From Nanobdellota archaeon (GTDB lineage Archaea > Nanobdellota > Nanobdellia > Woesearchaeales > GW2011-AR9): 17,246 nt of DNA. How positions within the stretch are numbered: position 1 is the stretch's first letter; every line of letters begins with the position of its first letter. A program made the position numbers and the translations under genes. The notes beneath the pieces were generated by a model. The model did no database searches. It was not told the DNA's origin and saw nothing but the letters and a program-made list of their open reading frames with translations. The stretch is from contig JAHJDQ010000134.1 in assembly GCA_018812355.1 (NCBI GenBank), positions 1 to 17,246 on the forward strand, read 5' to 3'. Shown here piece after piece: positions 5,905 through 13,592 of this stretch.

Positions 5905-7527
5905 TTACATCATTCCCGGTGGCATGCCCATCCCACCAGGTGGCATTCCTTGTTTAGATGAACCACCCATAATCACATCATCTATTCGCAAAATCATTTC
6001 GGCAACTTCTGCAGCTGAACTTAATGCTTGCGTTTTAATCTTTAACGGTTCAATTACTCCTTCCTGCCATGAATCCATTACTTCTCCTGTAAAAACATTA
6101 ATCCCAGACCATTTCCCTTCTGCTGATCTTAATTTAGTTAACACATCAATTGGATCTAAACCAGCATTCTCAGCTAAAGTCCGTGGAATAATTTCCATCG
6201 TTTCCGCAAACGCTTGCACGGCTAATTGTTCCCTTCCACTTAAGCTGCTAGCATATTCTTTCAACTCTCGCGCTAATCTCATTTCTACTGCTCCTGCTCC
6301 CGCAACTACTTTACCGACTTTTAAAGCCGCTGCTAAGTCGCCAATTGCATCAGTTACTGCTCGTTTAATCTCCTCAGCGACATGCTCCGTTCCTCCTCTT
6401 ACCAATAAAGTTACAGCTTTCGGATTCAAACACTGTTCAACAAAAATCATTTCTTCATCATTAAGCTTCTCTTCTCTTACTAAACCAGCAAATCCTAAAT
6501 CTTCATTCGTTAACTCTTTCCAATTACTTGTAATCTTTGCTCCAGTTGCCCGAGCTAATTTCTCCATATCACTCTTCTTCACTCTTCGAACAGCTAAGAT
6601 TCCGGCTTTCGCTAAAAAATGTTGTGCTAAATCATCAATCCCTTTCTGACAGAATAAAACTGTTGCTCCACTATCTTTAACTTTGTTAACCATCTCTTTT
6701 AAACTACGTTCTTCTTGTTCTAAAAATGAATTTAATTGTGCCGGATCAGTTATTTGAATTTTTGCATCAATCTCAGTATTTTTAATTTCTAATGCTGCGT
6801 CAAGTAACGCTACCTTCGCCTCAATTACCTTTTCTGGCATCCCTGGATGTACTCTTTCTTTATCCAAAACAATTCCCGCAATTAGTTCAGAATGATCACT
6901 ACTTTCTCCGACTCGTTTCTCAATTTTAATATCAGCAAGGTCAACCTCTGTCTTACCATTAATCGTTTCTGCTACTCCTTTCACTGCTCTCACTGCTAAA
7001 TCGGCTAATTTTTCTTTGTTTGACTCTGCCCCCTTACCTGTCATTGCTGTAATGGCAATATTTCTGAGAAGGTCTAGATTATCTAAATTAACATCTTCTG
7101 CAATAGCATTAAGAATTTCTTGTGCTTTAACTTCCGCTAAACGATAACCTCTAGCTAAAACAGTCGGATGAATTTCTTGATCAAGTAAATCTTCTGCTTT
7201 CTTCAATAATTCTCCCGCTAAGACAACTGCAGTAGTGGTTCCATCTCCTACAGCATCTTCTTGTGTTTTCGCTACCTCAACAATCATCTTCGCCGCCGGA
7301 TGTTCAATCTGCATTTCTTTAAGAATCGTCACTCCGTCATTCGTTACAATCACATCACCCATTGCATCGACAATCATCTTGTCCATCCCCTTTGGCCCTA
7401 AAGTAGTTCTTACTGTCTGCGCGACCGCTTTCGCTGCCGCAATATTATTCCTTTGAGCGTCCTTGCCCGTAGTTCTTCTAGTATCTTCAGGTAAGATAAA
7501 TATTGGTTGAACATTATTATTACTCAT
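5905..7527 (-). CDS. thsA: Thermosome subunit (group II chaperonin)
   Basis: A 540-residue ATP-dependent protein-folding chaperonin that forms a double ring in the cytoplasm. ATP-binding and hydrolysis motifs are complete: LGPKGMDK (43-50), NDGVTIL (63-69) and GDGTTTAVV (94-102). The C-terminus has the typical Gly/Met-rich tail (PPGGMGMPPGMM) that projects into the ring cavity. GGAGG at 7540-7536 lies 8 nt before the ATG at 7527, and TTTATATAA (7585-7577) is the TATA box, giving a 5' UTR of about 28 nt. A TGTAGGGGTGTAC motif covers the predicted transcription start and resembles the inverted repeat at the fic promoter, so a shared regulator is possible. Whether paralogous subunits exist elsewhere cannot be seen. 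Confidence 0.97.
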   Translation of the reverse strand: MSNNNVQPIFILPEDTRRTTGKDAQRNNIAAAKAVAQTVRTTLGPKGMDKMIVDAMGDVIVTNDGVTILKEMQIEHPAAKMIVEVAKTQEDAVGDGTTTAVVLAGELLKKAEDLLDQEIHPTVLARGYRLAEVKAQEILNAIAEDVNLDNLDLLRNIAITAMTGKGAESNKEKLADLAVRAVKGVAETINGKTEVDLADIKIEKRVGESSDHSELIAGIVLDKERVHPGMPEKVIEAKVALLDAALEIKNTEIDAKIQITDPAQLNSFLEQEERSLKEMVNKVKDSGATVLFCQKGIDDLAQHFLAKAGILAVRRVKKSDMEKLARATGAKITSNWKELTNEDLGFAGLVREEKLNDEEMIFVEQCLNPKAVTLLVRGGTEHVAEEIKRAVTDAIGDLAAALKVGKVVAGAGAVEMRLARELKEYASSLSGREQLAVQAFAETMEIIPRTLAENAGLDPIDVLTKLRSAEGKWSGINVFTGEVMDSWQEGVIEPLKIKTQALSSAAEVAEMILRIDDVIMGGSSKQGMPPGGMGMPPGMM

Positions 7528-7535
7528 TTTAAATT

Positions 7536-7585
7536 CCTCCTAATCAGTACACCCCTACAAAAAATCAGAAAATTCCTTATATAAA
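7536..7585 (-). promoter_or_regulatory. Thermosome promoter, operator candidate and SD
   Basis: On the minus strand TTTATATAA (7585-7577) is followed by TGTAGGGGTGTAC (7559-7547) over the predicted start site and then AGGAGG (7541-7536), 8 nt before ATG. The GGGGT motif is shared with both arms of the fic inverted repeat. A further TACCCCTA occurs at 7678-7685 on the plus strand. Confidence 0.55.
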
Positions 7586-7623
7586 TATTATGCAATAAAG
7601 CATGTCTCCATAATATATGTTAG

Positions 7624-7655
7624 GATAACCACTACCGCCGTGCGTAGTGGTTATC
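7624..7655. repeat. Perfect 12-bp inverted repeat in the thermosome/MBL intergenic region
   Basis: GATAACCACTAC (7624-7635) and GTAGTGGTTATC (7644-7655) flank a GC-rich 8-nt loop (CGCCGTGC). It lies about 40 nt upstream of the thermosome TATA box and about 60 nt upstream of the TATA-like box of the next gene, so it is not a terminator of either. It could be an operator or part of a small RNA. The rest of the 229-nt gap is AT-rich, with CTTTATTAAG at 7713-7722 as the likely TATA box for the plus-strand gene. Confidence 0.55.
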
Positions 7656-7756
7656 TAATTCAAAAATATTTTAGATATACCCCTAATAACCTGCATATTC
7701 CACTATCGTAATCTTTATTAAGCAAAATTCACCTCAAAACAAGAGAAGAGTTTAAG

Positions 7757-8563
7757 ATGGCCAAACTAATTTTCTTAGGAACAGCAGGCAGTTCAACAGT
7801 AGTTAGTAAACAATTAAGAGCTTCCGGTGGCCTTATTTTTCAGATTGAAGATTTACAATTCCATTTTGATCCTGGACCTGGCTCTTTAAATAAAGCACGA
7901 GAGTTCGGCATCAACCCTCATTACACCACTGCCGTTTTAGTTACCCACAACCATATCAATCACTGTAATGATCTTAATGTTTGTATTGAAGCAATGACCC
8001 ACGCTGGAATAGAACATCGCGGTTTGGTATTAGCAAGTAAATCGGTCTTAGAACCATCCCCAGACGAACATCCATTCCTTACTAAATACCATCAACATTT
8101 ATTAGAAAAAATCATACCAATGTCCGCCGGACATAAAGTTGGTATTGGTTTAGTTGAGATTAACGCTCTTGCTACAGAACATACCGATCCTACGGCTATT
8201 GGTTTCAAATTATTTTGTCCAAAGTTTACCGTAGCTTATACTGGTGATACACAATTAAATGACAAATTACTAGAAGATTTAGAAGGTACTGACATCTTAA
8301 TCCTTAATGTTCCTTATCCTGAAAATAAGGGGGTAGGTCAAAACCTCGACACAGAATCTGTTATGAAAATTATTTCTCATGTCCGACCAAAATTAGCTAT
8401 TTTAACTCATTTCGGTTTGGAAATGCTTAAAGCCGATCCTTTAGTAGAAGCAAGAGAAGTGCAACGCATTACTGGAATTCAAACAATTGCTGCTCGTGAT
8501 GGTTTAATTATCACTCCTAGCGGTTATGAACATCCTAAAAGCCCTGTTCGAGGATATTCATAA
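7757..8563 (+). CDS. Metallo-beta-lactamase-fold hydrolase with a modified metal motif
   Basis: A 268-residue MBL-fold protein, LIFLGTAGSS at the N-terminus being the usual first strand. Metal-site residues follow the family order: THNHINH (H64, H66, H69), H142 in TEHTDP, D164 in AYTGDT and H218 in LTHFG. The expected aspartate of HxHxDH is asparagine (N68), followed by CND. The layout is closest to RNase Z-like and other nucleic-acid or small-phosphodiester hydrolases; the substrate is not visible. The change could lower affinity for the second metal ion or alter the reaction. The gene has its own TATA-like box (7713-7722) and a short leader. Its last 6 nt overlap, tail to tail, the presenilin-like gene. 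Confidence 0.85.
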   Translation: MAKLIFLGTAGSSTVVSKQLRASGGLIFQIEDLQFHFDPGPGSLNKAREFGINPHYTTAVLVTHNHINHCNDLNVCIEAMTHAGIEHRGLVLASKSVLEPSPDEHPFLTKYHQHLLEKIIPMSAGHKVGIGLVEINALATEHTDPTAIGFKLFCPKFTVAYTGDTQLNDKLLEDLEGTDILILNVPYPENKGVGQNLDTESVMKIISHVRPKLAILTHFGLEMLKADPLVEAREVQRITGIQTIAARDGLIITPSGYEHPKSPVRGYS

Positions 8564-9445
8564 TAGGAAACTAATAAAATAAACTACTCCTAATCCCACA
8601 AAACAGCCCGCAGAAATGAAAGGCATCGCTGGATAGAATTTCTTCTCTTGACTGAACCATAATAATAACGCTAAACCTAAACAAGCAAACCAAGGAATCA
8701 CTAAAGACTGCCATACTCCTAATTCTTTCAAAACAACTCCCGCAAAAATTAACGGAAAACCAATATCTCCACCACCAAGAATTGCTGTTCTCACCATTTC
8801 CTTTTTTCCTTTTAGTTTTTTCTTGCCTTTTTTAACAACTTTCTTTCCAAATTTATATGGAATCAATAATCCAGCAAAGACTTGTGCTTTAGCCTGTGAC
8901 TGAGCTAAAGTAATCATGTGCTTCGATTTCCAAACCGCATAAGCATCATAGAGAGCGATTAATACTAGTAAAATACTTGCTGATAATAAATTAAACCAAG
9001 AAACAAAAATTGCTGCTAGCCCGCCATAAATAAATAATTCTGTCAGATTATGAACAATCACATTTGGTTTGAATATTTTCCAAATTGCTAAAATAATCGC
9101 TAAGGGAATCGCTACTTCTATCCACATTAACGAAGAGAAAGCAATTAGTAACGTAATTAAAACAGCAATCAAAAACCAGCCTTTCCAGATCCATTTCAGA
9201 TTGTACTTAATCAAAGCTAACATTAAAATCGTCCCAAGAATCACAATAATCATAATATGCAGCCAGGAAAAATTTTCCTGCACTTCCGGCCTTTCTCCAA
9301 GTAAAGGTAAATCTTGAAATTCAGTCTCACCAGTTTCCGCACTTTTGACAGGATCAATATACTTATAGACAATCCCTAAGCCAATAAATTGTGCCAGTAA
9401 AAAGATTAGTAAAAGAATAAGAGTAATTTTCAAAGAATGTTTCAT
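8558..9445 (-). CDS. Presenilin-like intramembrane aspartyl protease (A22 family)
   Basis: A 295-residue multi-pass membrane protein with the three signatures of presenilin and signal peptide peptidase: YD (Y166-D167, in IALYDAYA), GxGD (GGGDIGF, D227) and a PAL-like motif (PAMPF, 272-276, with Met for Leu). About nine hydrophobic segments are visible. A strongly basic loop (about 198-216, rich in Lys) precedes the second catalytic aspartate. It is expected to cut transmembrane segments or leftover signal peptides within the membrane; archaeal substrates are largely unknown. CTATATAAAC at 9475-9466, directly after the HerA stop, places the transcription start at the ATG, so the gene is leaderless with its own promoter. 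The three catalytic motifs make the assignment firm. Confidence 0.9.
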   Translation of the reverse strand: MKHSLKITLILLLIFLLAQFIGLGIVYKYIDPVKSAETGETEFQDLPLLGERPEVQENFSWLHIMIIVILGTILMLALIKYNLKWIWKGWFLIAVLITLLIAFSSLMWIEVAIPLAIILAIWKIFKPNVIVHNLTELFIYGGLAAIFVSWFNLLSASILLVLIALYDAYAVWKSKHMITLAQSQAKAQVFAGLLIPYKFGKKVVKKGKKKLKGKKEMVRTAILGGGDIGFPLIFAGVVLKELGVWQSLVIPWFACLGLALLLWFSQEKKFYPAMPFISAGCFVGLGVVYFISFLL

Positions 9446-9465
9446 AAGAAGATGAAATTGTTTTT

Positions 9466-9475
9466 GTTTATATAG
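9466..9475 (-). promoter_or_regulatory. TATA box for the presenilin-like gene
   Basis: CTATATAAAC on the minus strand is identical to the hisS TATA box. It begins 1 nt after the HerA stop codon, centred 26 nt before the ATG at 9445. Confidence 0.55.
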
Positions 9476-11032
9476 TTAACTAATACCAACATAACTAACC
9501 TCAACTTTCTCTCCCTTATCATCTTTCACAAATTCTTTAAAAAGTGGAATTTTTATAGGAACAGCAAATCGAGTAAAGGTCGAAGTAACTAAAGCCTCTC
9601 CTTTATCTAAAGCCGCAATGTTCCGATTATCCTGCGAAAGATCCTGCGGTGACGACTCAATCACCGCCTGTCTCTCCGAATTCATCGCTATCCCTAAAAT
9701 AATTTTTGTGTTCATATTAGCAAGAATATTCTTCGGAATTTCCGAAGGTAATTGCGTTATCGCCATCAAGCCTACTTTAAATTTGCGCCCTTCTCGAGCG
9801 AGTGTTTCAAAAATATTCGAACCTTGCTCCAACACTTTCTTCCCTAATACTCGAGGTGCTTCTTCCAAGACAACAGAAATTACTGGTTTCTCGTCTAATA
9901 ATCCTTTCTTTTTATAATATTTATATTTATCAAAAATTTCTGATGTAATTAAAGAACCAACTAAAATTTCAATCGCCCCGGAAAAAAAACTCGTATCAAT
10001 AATTACAATTCTTCCCTTCTCTAAATCCTGACAGATCTCTGAGATAGTATTCTCTCCAGAAACATCATCAAAAATTCCCTGACAATATAACTTCCCTTCA
10101 ACCATCTCTAACCCTAATAAAGAAATCAATTTCCTTTTCACCACAGAAATTGTATCTTCATGAAAATTAACCCCTTCAATTCGTTTTTCTTCAAAAATAG
10201 AAACTATCCAATCCTGTTTAAATTTACGATGATAAGCATATAAACATTGACTCTGCGGATCAGACAAACTAATCGCACCTTGAAAATGTTCTGGTTTTAA
10301 TTTACTAAGATTAATCTTTAAAGTTCTTGCTCCCGGCGGTGGAGCAGTAGGAGTATAATAAGATACTTTATCTTTGTTAGGATGATCTTTTAATCCTAAA
10401 CCAGTTCTTCCATAATATTCATCATGCGGATCTAAAACTAACATCCCCGCATAATTCTGTTTTAAAATATCCCAGAGAATACACGACATTAAATTACTTT
10501 TTCCTAAACCTGTCGAAGCCGGAATTAAAACGTGATGCGAAAGAACTTCCCTTCCGGAAAGAAAAACGTTGAAGTCCATCTCTCGAGAACCAGATCTTAA
10601 CTTTCCTAAAAATAAAGGATTATTAGGAGTAGTAATAAAAGCTAAATCTTCTTTATTAATCTCTCTCACTTGAGTAAAAAATGGAGGAAGCTTCTTACAG
10701 GTTTTACTTTTGTCTCCTACATTCAAAATCGGCTTCAACAAAGCCAATTGATAATTCCTTAATTTCTCATCCATAATCTTAAAACTACCTTCCTCTAAAC
10801 TCATTCCCGCAACCATCTCAAGATTCTGTTGGGAAATTTGACTACCATAAACTAAATCATAAACCTGCAGAATAAACTTTTCTTGACCATCAATCACGAC
10901 TAGTTCGCCTAGCTCGACACTTTGTTCTGCCTTTACTCGCATCACAATCTTACCAAAATCTCCCGCCACTACTTGCCCTTTTAACATCTTAGAAACAGAA
11001 TTTACTCTGCTTTTAATTATTTGTGTGTTCAA
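9476..11032 (-). CDS. herA: HerA-like ATPase
   Basis: A 518-residue hexameric DNA-translocase family protein. The N-terminal part (about 16-65) has the HAS-barrel character of HerA (GQVVAGDFGKIVM, then LGELVVIDG). Walker A is ASTGLGKS (172-179), Walker B MLVLD with DPHDEYYG (197-208), and a later glutamate-rich segment reads VVLEEAPRVLG, followed by GLMAITQLPSEIP. HerA works with nuclease NurA in DNA-end resection, but NurA is not in this window. The frame can begin with TTG at 11032, abutting the fic stop. However, the ATG at 10987 (MLKGQVV) matches the usual family start, and AT-rich DNA about 26 nt upstream could be a TATA box, so it may be the true start. Related HerA/VirB4-type ATPases also drive DNA transfer. 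Confidence 0.88.
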   Translation of the reverse strand: MNTQIIKSRVNSVSKMLKGQVVAGDFGKIVMRVKAEQSVELGELVVIDGQEKFILQVYDLVYGSQISQQNLEMVAGMSLEEGSFKIMDEKLRNYQLALLKPILNVGDKSKTCKKLPPFFTQVREINKEDLAFITTPNNPLFLGKLRSGSREMDFNVFLSGREVLSHHVLIPASTGLGKSNLMSCILWDILKQNYAGMLVLDPHDEYYGRTGLGLKDHPNKDKVSYYTPTAPPPGARTLKINLSKLKPEHFQGAISLSDPQSQCLYAYHRKFKQDWIVSIFEEKRIEGVNFHEDTISVVKRKLISLLGLEMVEGKLYCQGIFDDVSGENTISEICQDLEKGRIVIIDTSFFSGAIEILVGSLITSEIFDKYKYYKKKGLLDEKPVISVVLEEAPRVLGKKVLEQGSNIFETLAREGRKFKVGLMAITQLPSEIPKNILANMNTKIILGIAMNSERQAVIESSPQDLSQDNRNIAALDKGEALVTSTFTRFAVPIKIPLFKEFVKDDKGEKVEVSYVGIS

Positions 11033-11983
11033 TTAAATATACTTTATATAAATTTTGAAGAAATTATCATAAGTTTTCTGATACTTCTCGATTAAAAAAT
11101 GATAAAGATTATCAAAATGTTTGTTATCAAAGGCTTCTAAAGCATGAAAGTAAGCTATTCTTTGAGTTTTACGAATGATTAAAGGCGGATAACCATAATT
11201 CAATAAAATAATGTTAATCAAAAGTCTTCCTACCCGACCATTACCATCTTCAAAAGGATGAATTTTTTCAAACTTACCATGAAATACGGCTGCTTTCTCT
11301 AACGGATGAAGATTTTTACTTTCTTTATACCATTTAAGCAAATTCTTCATCTCCAACTTTACTTTTTCTGGGGGTGCAGTTTTAACATTCCTGCCTAATA
11401 AAAAATTTGGTAATGTTTTGTATCCTAGTGTCACTCCGGTATTTTCAACAATAATTTTATGGAGATCAATAATAGTTTTTTCATTTAATTTTGGTTTTTT
11501 CTTGAAAATCCAGGCTATTGCTTTCCTTGTATTTAGTGTTTCGTAAACCTCTCGTAAATCTTTTTCTTTAAGGACTTTTCCTTCCTGAATAATAAAAGTA
11601 ACATCTTTTAATGTTAAAGAGTTCCCTTCAATTGCATTTGATTCATAAGTGAAATTAACTGTAAACCGATCCAGAATATCTTGAAATTGTTTTTTACTGA
11701 TTTTTTTTAAGATACTTTGATAGCCAAACTTAATTTCTTCTAATTTAGTTACCCTGGATTGAGTAAAAATATGATTATTCTGATAATATTTAGTAGCAAA
11801 ATTAATTTGCTCTTGCTTGATTTTCTTGTTTAAAATTGTTTCATATTTCAAAAGATCCTTTTTTTTATGGTAATCTTTAATATAAATGGAGAATTTTTTT
11901 ACTTTACTGTCAGGAAATCGAATAGATTTCTCTAAGTAGTAATGTTTTTTTCCTTTAATTTCTTTAGCTCTTACAAAAACCAT
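11033..11983 (-). CDS. Fic-domain protein (AMP-transferase family, self-inhibited class II)
   Basis: A 316-residue Fic protein. The catalytic loop is canonical, HPFEDGNGRVGR, with H242, D246, N248 and R253, so transfer of AMP (or another nucleotide) to a protein hydroxyl is expected. The inhibitory motif SNAIEGN (S115 to G120) lies before the Fic core and fits the [S/T]xxxE[G/N] rule of class II proteins, whose glutamate blocks ATP binding. The N-terminal 100 residues are basic and helical and may bind the target. TTTAAATA at 12006-12013 lies 27 nt before the ATG, so the gene is leaderless. A 14-bp inverted repeat spans this promoter and suggests an operator. HerA follows without a gap and may be co-transcribed. 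The cellular target is unknown. Confidence 0.92.
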   Translation of the reverse strand: MVFVRAKEIKGKKHYYLEKSIRFPDSKVKKFSIYIKDYHKKKDLLKYETILNKKIKQEQINFATKYYQNNHIFTQSRVTKLEEIKFGYQSILKKISKKQFQDILDRFTVNFTYESNAIEGNSLTLKDVTFIIQEGKVLKEKDLREVYETLNTRKAIAWIFKKKPKLNEKTIIDLHKIIVENTGVTLGYKTLPNFLLGRNVKTAPPEKVKLEMKNLLKWYKESKNLHPLEKAAVFHGKFEKIHPFEDGNGRVGRLLINIILLNYGYPPLIIRKTQRIAYFHALEAFDNKHFDNLYHFLIEKYQKTYDNFFKIYIKYI

Positions 11984-11989
11984 AAATCT

Positions 11990-12038
11990 TAGTTACCCCT
12001 ACATTTATTTAAACCTTTCGTTTTTGTAGGGGTAACTA
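11990..12038. promoter_or_regulatory. 14-bp inverted repeat around the fic TATA box
   Basis: TAGTTACCCCTACA (11990-12003) and TGTAGGGGTAACTA (12025-12038) are perfect reverse complements separated by 21 nt. The spacer contains the fic TATA box with its upstream element (minus-strand CGAAAGGTTTAAATA). A dimeric or tetrameric protein bound to both arms would cover the core promoter. The inner part of the arm, TGTAGGGGT, recurs in the thermosome promoter. The right arm also lies just upstream of the L35Ae TATA box. Confidence 0.65.
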
Positions 12039-12052
12039 GATAGAACAACAAT

Positions 12053-12063
12053 CTTTATAAATA
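12053..12063 (+). promoter_or_regulatory. TATA box for the L35Ae gene
   Basis: CTTTATAAATA is centred at 12058, which predicts transcription from about 12081-12085. That gives a leader of about 80 nt before the ATG at 12166, unlike the leaderless genes nearby. Confidence 0.55.
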
Positions 12064-12082
12064 AGTCCCGTTTTGAGCTTAC

Positions 12083-12164
12083 AAGGAGGCAAAAGTTATT
12101 TATCATGGGGCTAAGCGAAGCGCAGGCCGCACATCTTTGGATGATAAACTTTTGTAAAGTTTAT
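12083..12164 (+). promoter_or_regulatory. Structured mRNA leader of L35Ae (copy A of a repeated element)
   Basis: GGAGG (12085-12089) stands at the predicted mRNA 5' end, about 77 nt before the start codon. AAAAGTT plus TATCAT (12091-12097, 12101-12106) can pair with ATGATA plus AACTTTT (12141-12153), 13 bp with a 3-nt bulge. Inside are GGGGCTAAGCGAA, a GCG/CGC hairpin (12120-12130) and TCTTTG. The 3' segment can instead form ATAAACTTT/AAAGTTTAT with a TGT loop (12144-12164), touching the ATG at 12166. A related element, with an identical final 24 nt, precedes L31e. It is probably a translational control element; its ligand is unknown. Confidence 0.7.
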
Positions 12165-12165
12165 A

Positions 12166-12420
12166 ATGGAAGCCATAGTAATGCATTTTAGACAAGGACG
12201 TCATCATGTTAACTCACATCAAATGATTCTTAAAGTAGCTGATACTCCCGAAGAGGCCGAGAAAACTATTGGCAAGACAGTTACCTGGACCTCTCCTTCT
12301 GGAAAAGAGATTAAGGGCAAGATCTCTGCTTTACATGGCCGAAACGGTAATGTCCGTGCTATTTTCTCAGAATCTGGCCTTCCTGGCCAAGCTTTAGGAA
12401 CAAAAATTAATGTTGAATAA
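12166..12420 (+). CDS. rpl35ae: Ribosomal protein L35Ae (eL33)
   Basis: An 84-residue large-subunit protein of the archaeal/eukaryotic ribosome. Family features are the N-terminal RQGRHHVNSHQMILKV strand region, the IGKTVTW turn, and the conserved end segment GKISALHGRNGNVRAIF followed by LPGQALGTKI. The start ATG at 12166 lies 1 nt after the conserved leader hairpin; an in-frame ATG at 12181 is less likely because it would lose the first strand. The gene stands alone, with its own TATA box and an unusually long structured leader like that of L31e. It converges with the coiled-coil protein gene on the other strand, separated by 2 nt. Confidence 0.9.
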   Translation: MEAIVMHFRQGRHHVNSHQMILKVADTPEEAEKTIGKTVTWTSPSGKEIKGKISALHGRNGNVRAIFSESGLPGQALGTKINVE

Positions 12421-12422
12421 AA

Positions 12423-13049
12423 TTATTTTCTTACTTCTTTAATTAAAGCATTATAAGAGTTTCTCAGTTCTGTTAAAGGGTTTAAAATATTATTAACAGC
12501 CATAGGCGGATGAAATGCCTTAATTTCTTTAACTAAATTCTTGGCGGTTAAATAATTATTCTGAGCTGCCGAAGCTATATCCATGATCCTTTTTTGTTTT
12601 TCATCACTAAAACCCGCTGAAACTTCTTTTAGTTCTCTCCAAGCATGACGACCTTGTTTTTGTGCTTTCCTAACATTACCAACCGCTTGATTAAAATCAC
12701 TCCCCTCAAAATCTTTTATCGCTTCATTCAAATAATCAACACAATTGATAAAGAAACCTTGTACCGGTTCCAATTTCTTGACTCGTTTCTTTTTTTCAGC
12801 AACGGTCTCGGCGGCTTTCTTTTTATCTTCTTCTTTCTTTTTCTTTTCCGTGCCTTCTTCTTTTTTCTTCCCAAACCATTTAGAAATACTACCTCTTCTT
12901 TCTTCTAATACTGTCTCCCGCTCTTCTTTCGTCGGCGGAGCAGCAATAAAGAATTTAATCGCATAATAAATAATCATTAGAATGACAATCACCAGAGCAT
13001 AATCTATGAAATCCGTTACTTTTGTTGAAACTATATCACTTATTGCCAT
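12423..13049 (-). CDS. Single-pass membrane protein with charged linker and helical domain
   Basis: A 208-residue protein of unknown family. One transmembrane helix lies at about 16-36. It is followed by an extremely Lys/Glu-rich linker (about 40-92) and a soluble helical domain (about 95-208) with conserved-looking aromatic positions (GFFINCVDYLNEA, HAWRELKEV). The topology suggests a short outside N-terminus and a cytoplasmic helical domain. It starts 1 nt after the stop of the preceding membrane-protein gene, so the two are almost certainly translated together. With the two upstream genes it forms a three-gene membrane cassette. A scaffold or adaptor role in a membrane complex is a guess from topology alone. 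Confidence 0.8.
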   Translation of the reverse strand: MAISDIVSTKVTDFIDYALVIVILMIIYYAIKFFIAAPPTKEERETVLEERRGSISKWFGKKKEEGTEKKKKEEDKKKAAETVAEKKKRVKKLEPVQGFFINCVDYLNEAIKDFEGSDFNQAVGNVRKAQKQGRHAWRELKEVSAGFSDEKQKRIMDIASAAQNNYLTAKNLVKEIKAFHPPMAVNNILNPLTELRNSYNALIKEVRK

Positions 13050-13050
13050 C

Positions 13051-13572
13051 TTATATTCCTAACCCTGTAATATGCACTTTCATTGCACTCAATATCCAAA
13101 ACAATAGTAAACAAATAATTATTTTAATAAAAACTGTCCACTTAGTTTCATTATCTTTTCCAGGAAATTTCATTAACAGATAAGCTAAACCAATAATCGG
13201 CCCACCAATTAAAACTAAAGCAATTGCTGTTGCCCAGCCTACTCCTGTTGCTCCTAACACTGCATCAGGTAAAAAAATCGCTGAAATAGTCGCCAAAACA
13301 GCCGCCACTACTCCCGCCTGACCACGAGAAAGAAACTTGAATGGAGGAGTTTTTATTCCCGTCATCACTGCGAAAAAAACAGCAAACATTAAAATCCAGA
13401 TTAAAAGCCGTGTTAACCCTAAAACTACTGATCCATCAGATAATCCTAATACACTTAAACTACCTACCGAAATGATGCCTTCCCAGACATCTTTTAATGT
13501 CCCCATCACATCCGCTAGAGCAGCTGGAACAGTAATTAAAAACATTAAAGGTAATAACCACTTCTTTTGCAT
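13051..13572 (-). CDS. Membrane protein with signal peptide, paralogue of the next upstream gene
   Basis: A 173-residue protein with a typical signal peptide (KKWLLPLMFLITVPAALA, likely cut before D21) and four hydrophobic helices at about 51-71, 85-107, 110-134 and 146-165. The central part aligns with residues 84-132 of the 13639-15018 product: both have ISAIF followed by L/V-P, then a long glycine-rich helix ending at LM or ML and Lys, preceded by an R-L/F-L-rich helix. The family is not recognised. CTTATAAACG at 13593-13602 lies 26 nt before the ATG, so the gene has its own leaderless promoter despite lying 66 nt after the paralogue. It is followed directly by the coiled-coil gene. Confidence 0.82.
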   Translation of the reverse strand: MQKKWLLPLMFLITVPAALADVMGTLKDVWEGIISVGSLSVLGLSDGSVVLGLTRLLIWILMFAVFFAVMTGIKTPPFKFLSRGQAGVVAAVLATISAIFLPDAVLGATGVGWATAIALVLIGGPIIGLAYLLMKFPGKDNETKWTVFIKIIICLLLFWILSAMKVHITGLGI

Positions 13573-13592
13573 ACCTCTAAGAATTATTTAAT

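Noticed and set aside
5924..6649. Long plus-strand ORF opposite the thermosome
   Set aside because: It is a Ser/Ala/Thr-rich mirror frame of a clear chaperonin coding sequence, with no start signal or family resemblance.
12083..12164. The leader as a C/D-box guide RNA (ATGATA resembles box C)
   Set aside because: No D box (CTGA) is found in either copy, and the conserved part runs into the start codon, which a guide RNA would not need.
12105..12191. An upstream ORF in the L35Ae leader beginning ATGGGGCTAAGC
   Set aside because: It is open for 28 codons, but the matching frame in the L31e leader has two stops and the GGAGG spacing (15 nt) is poor. The shared bases are better explained as RNA structure.
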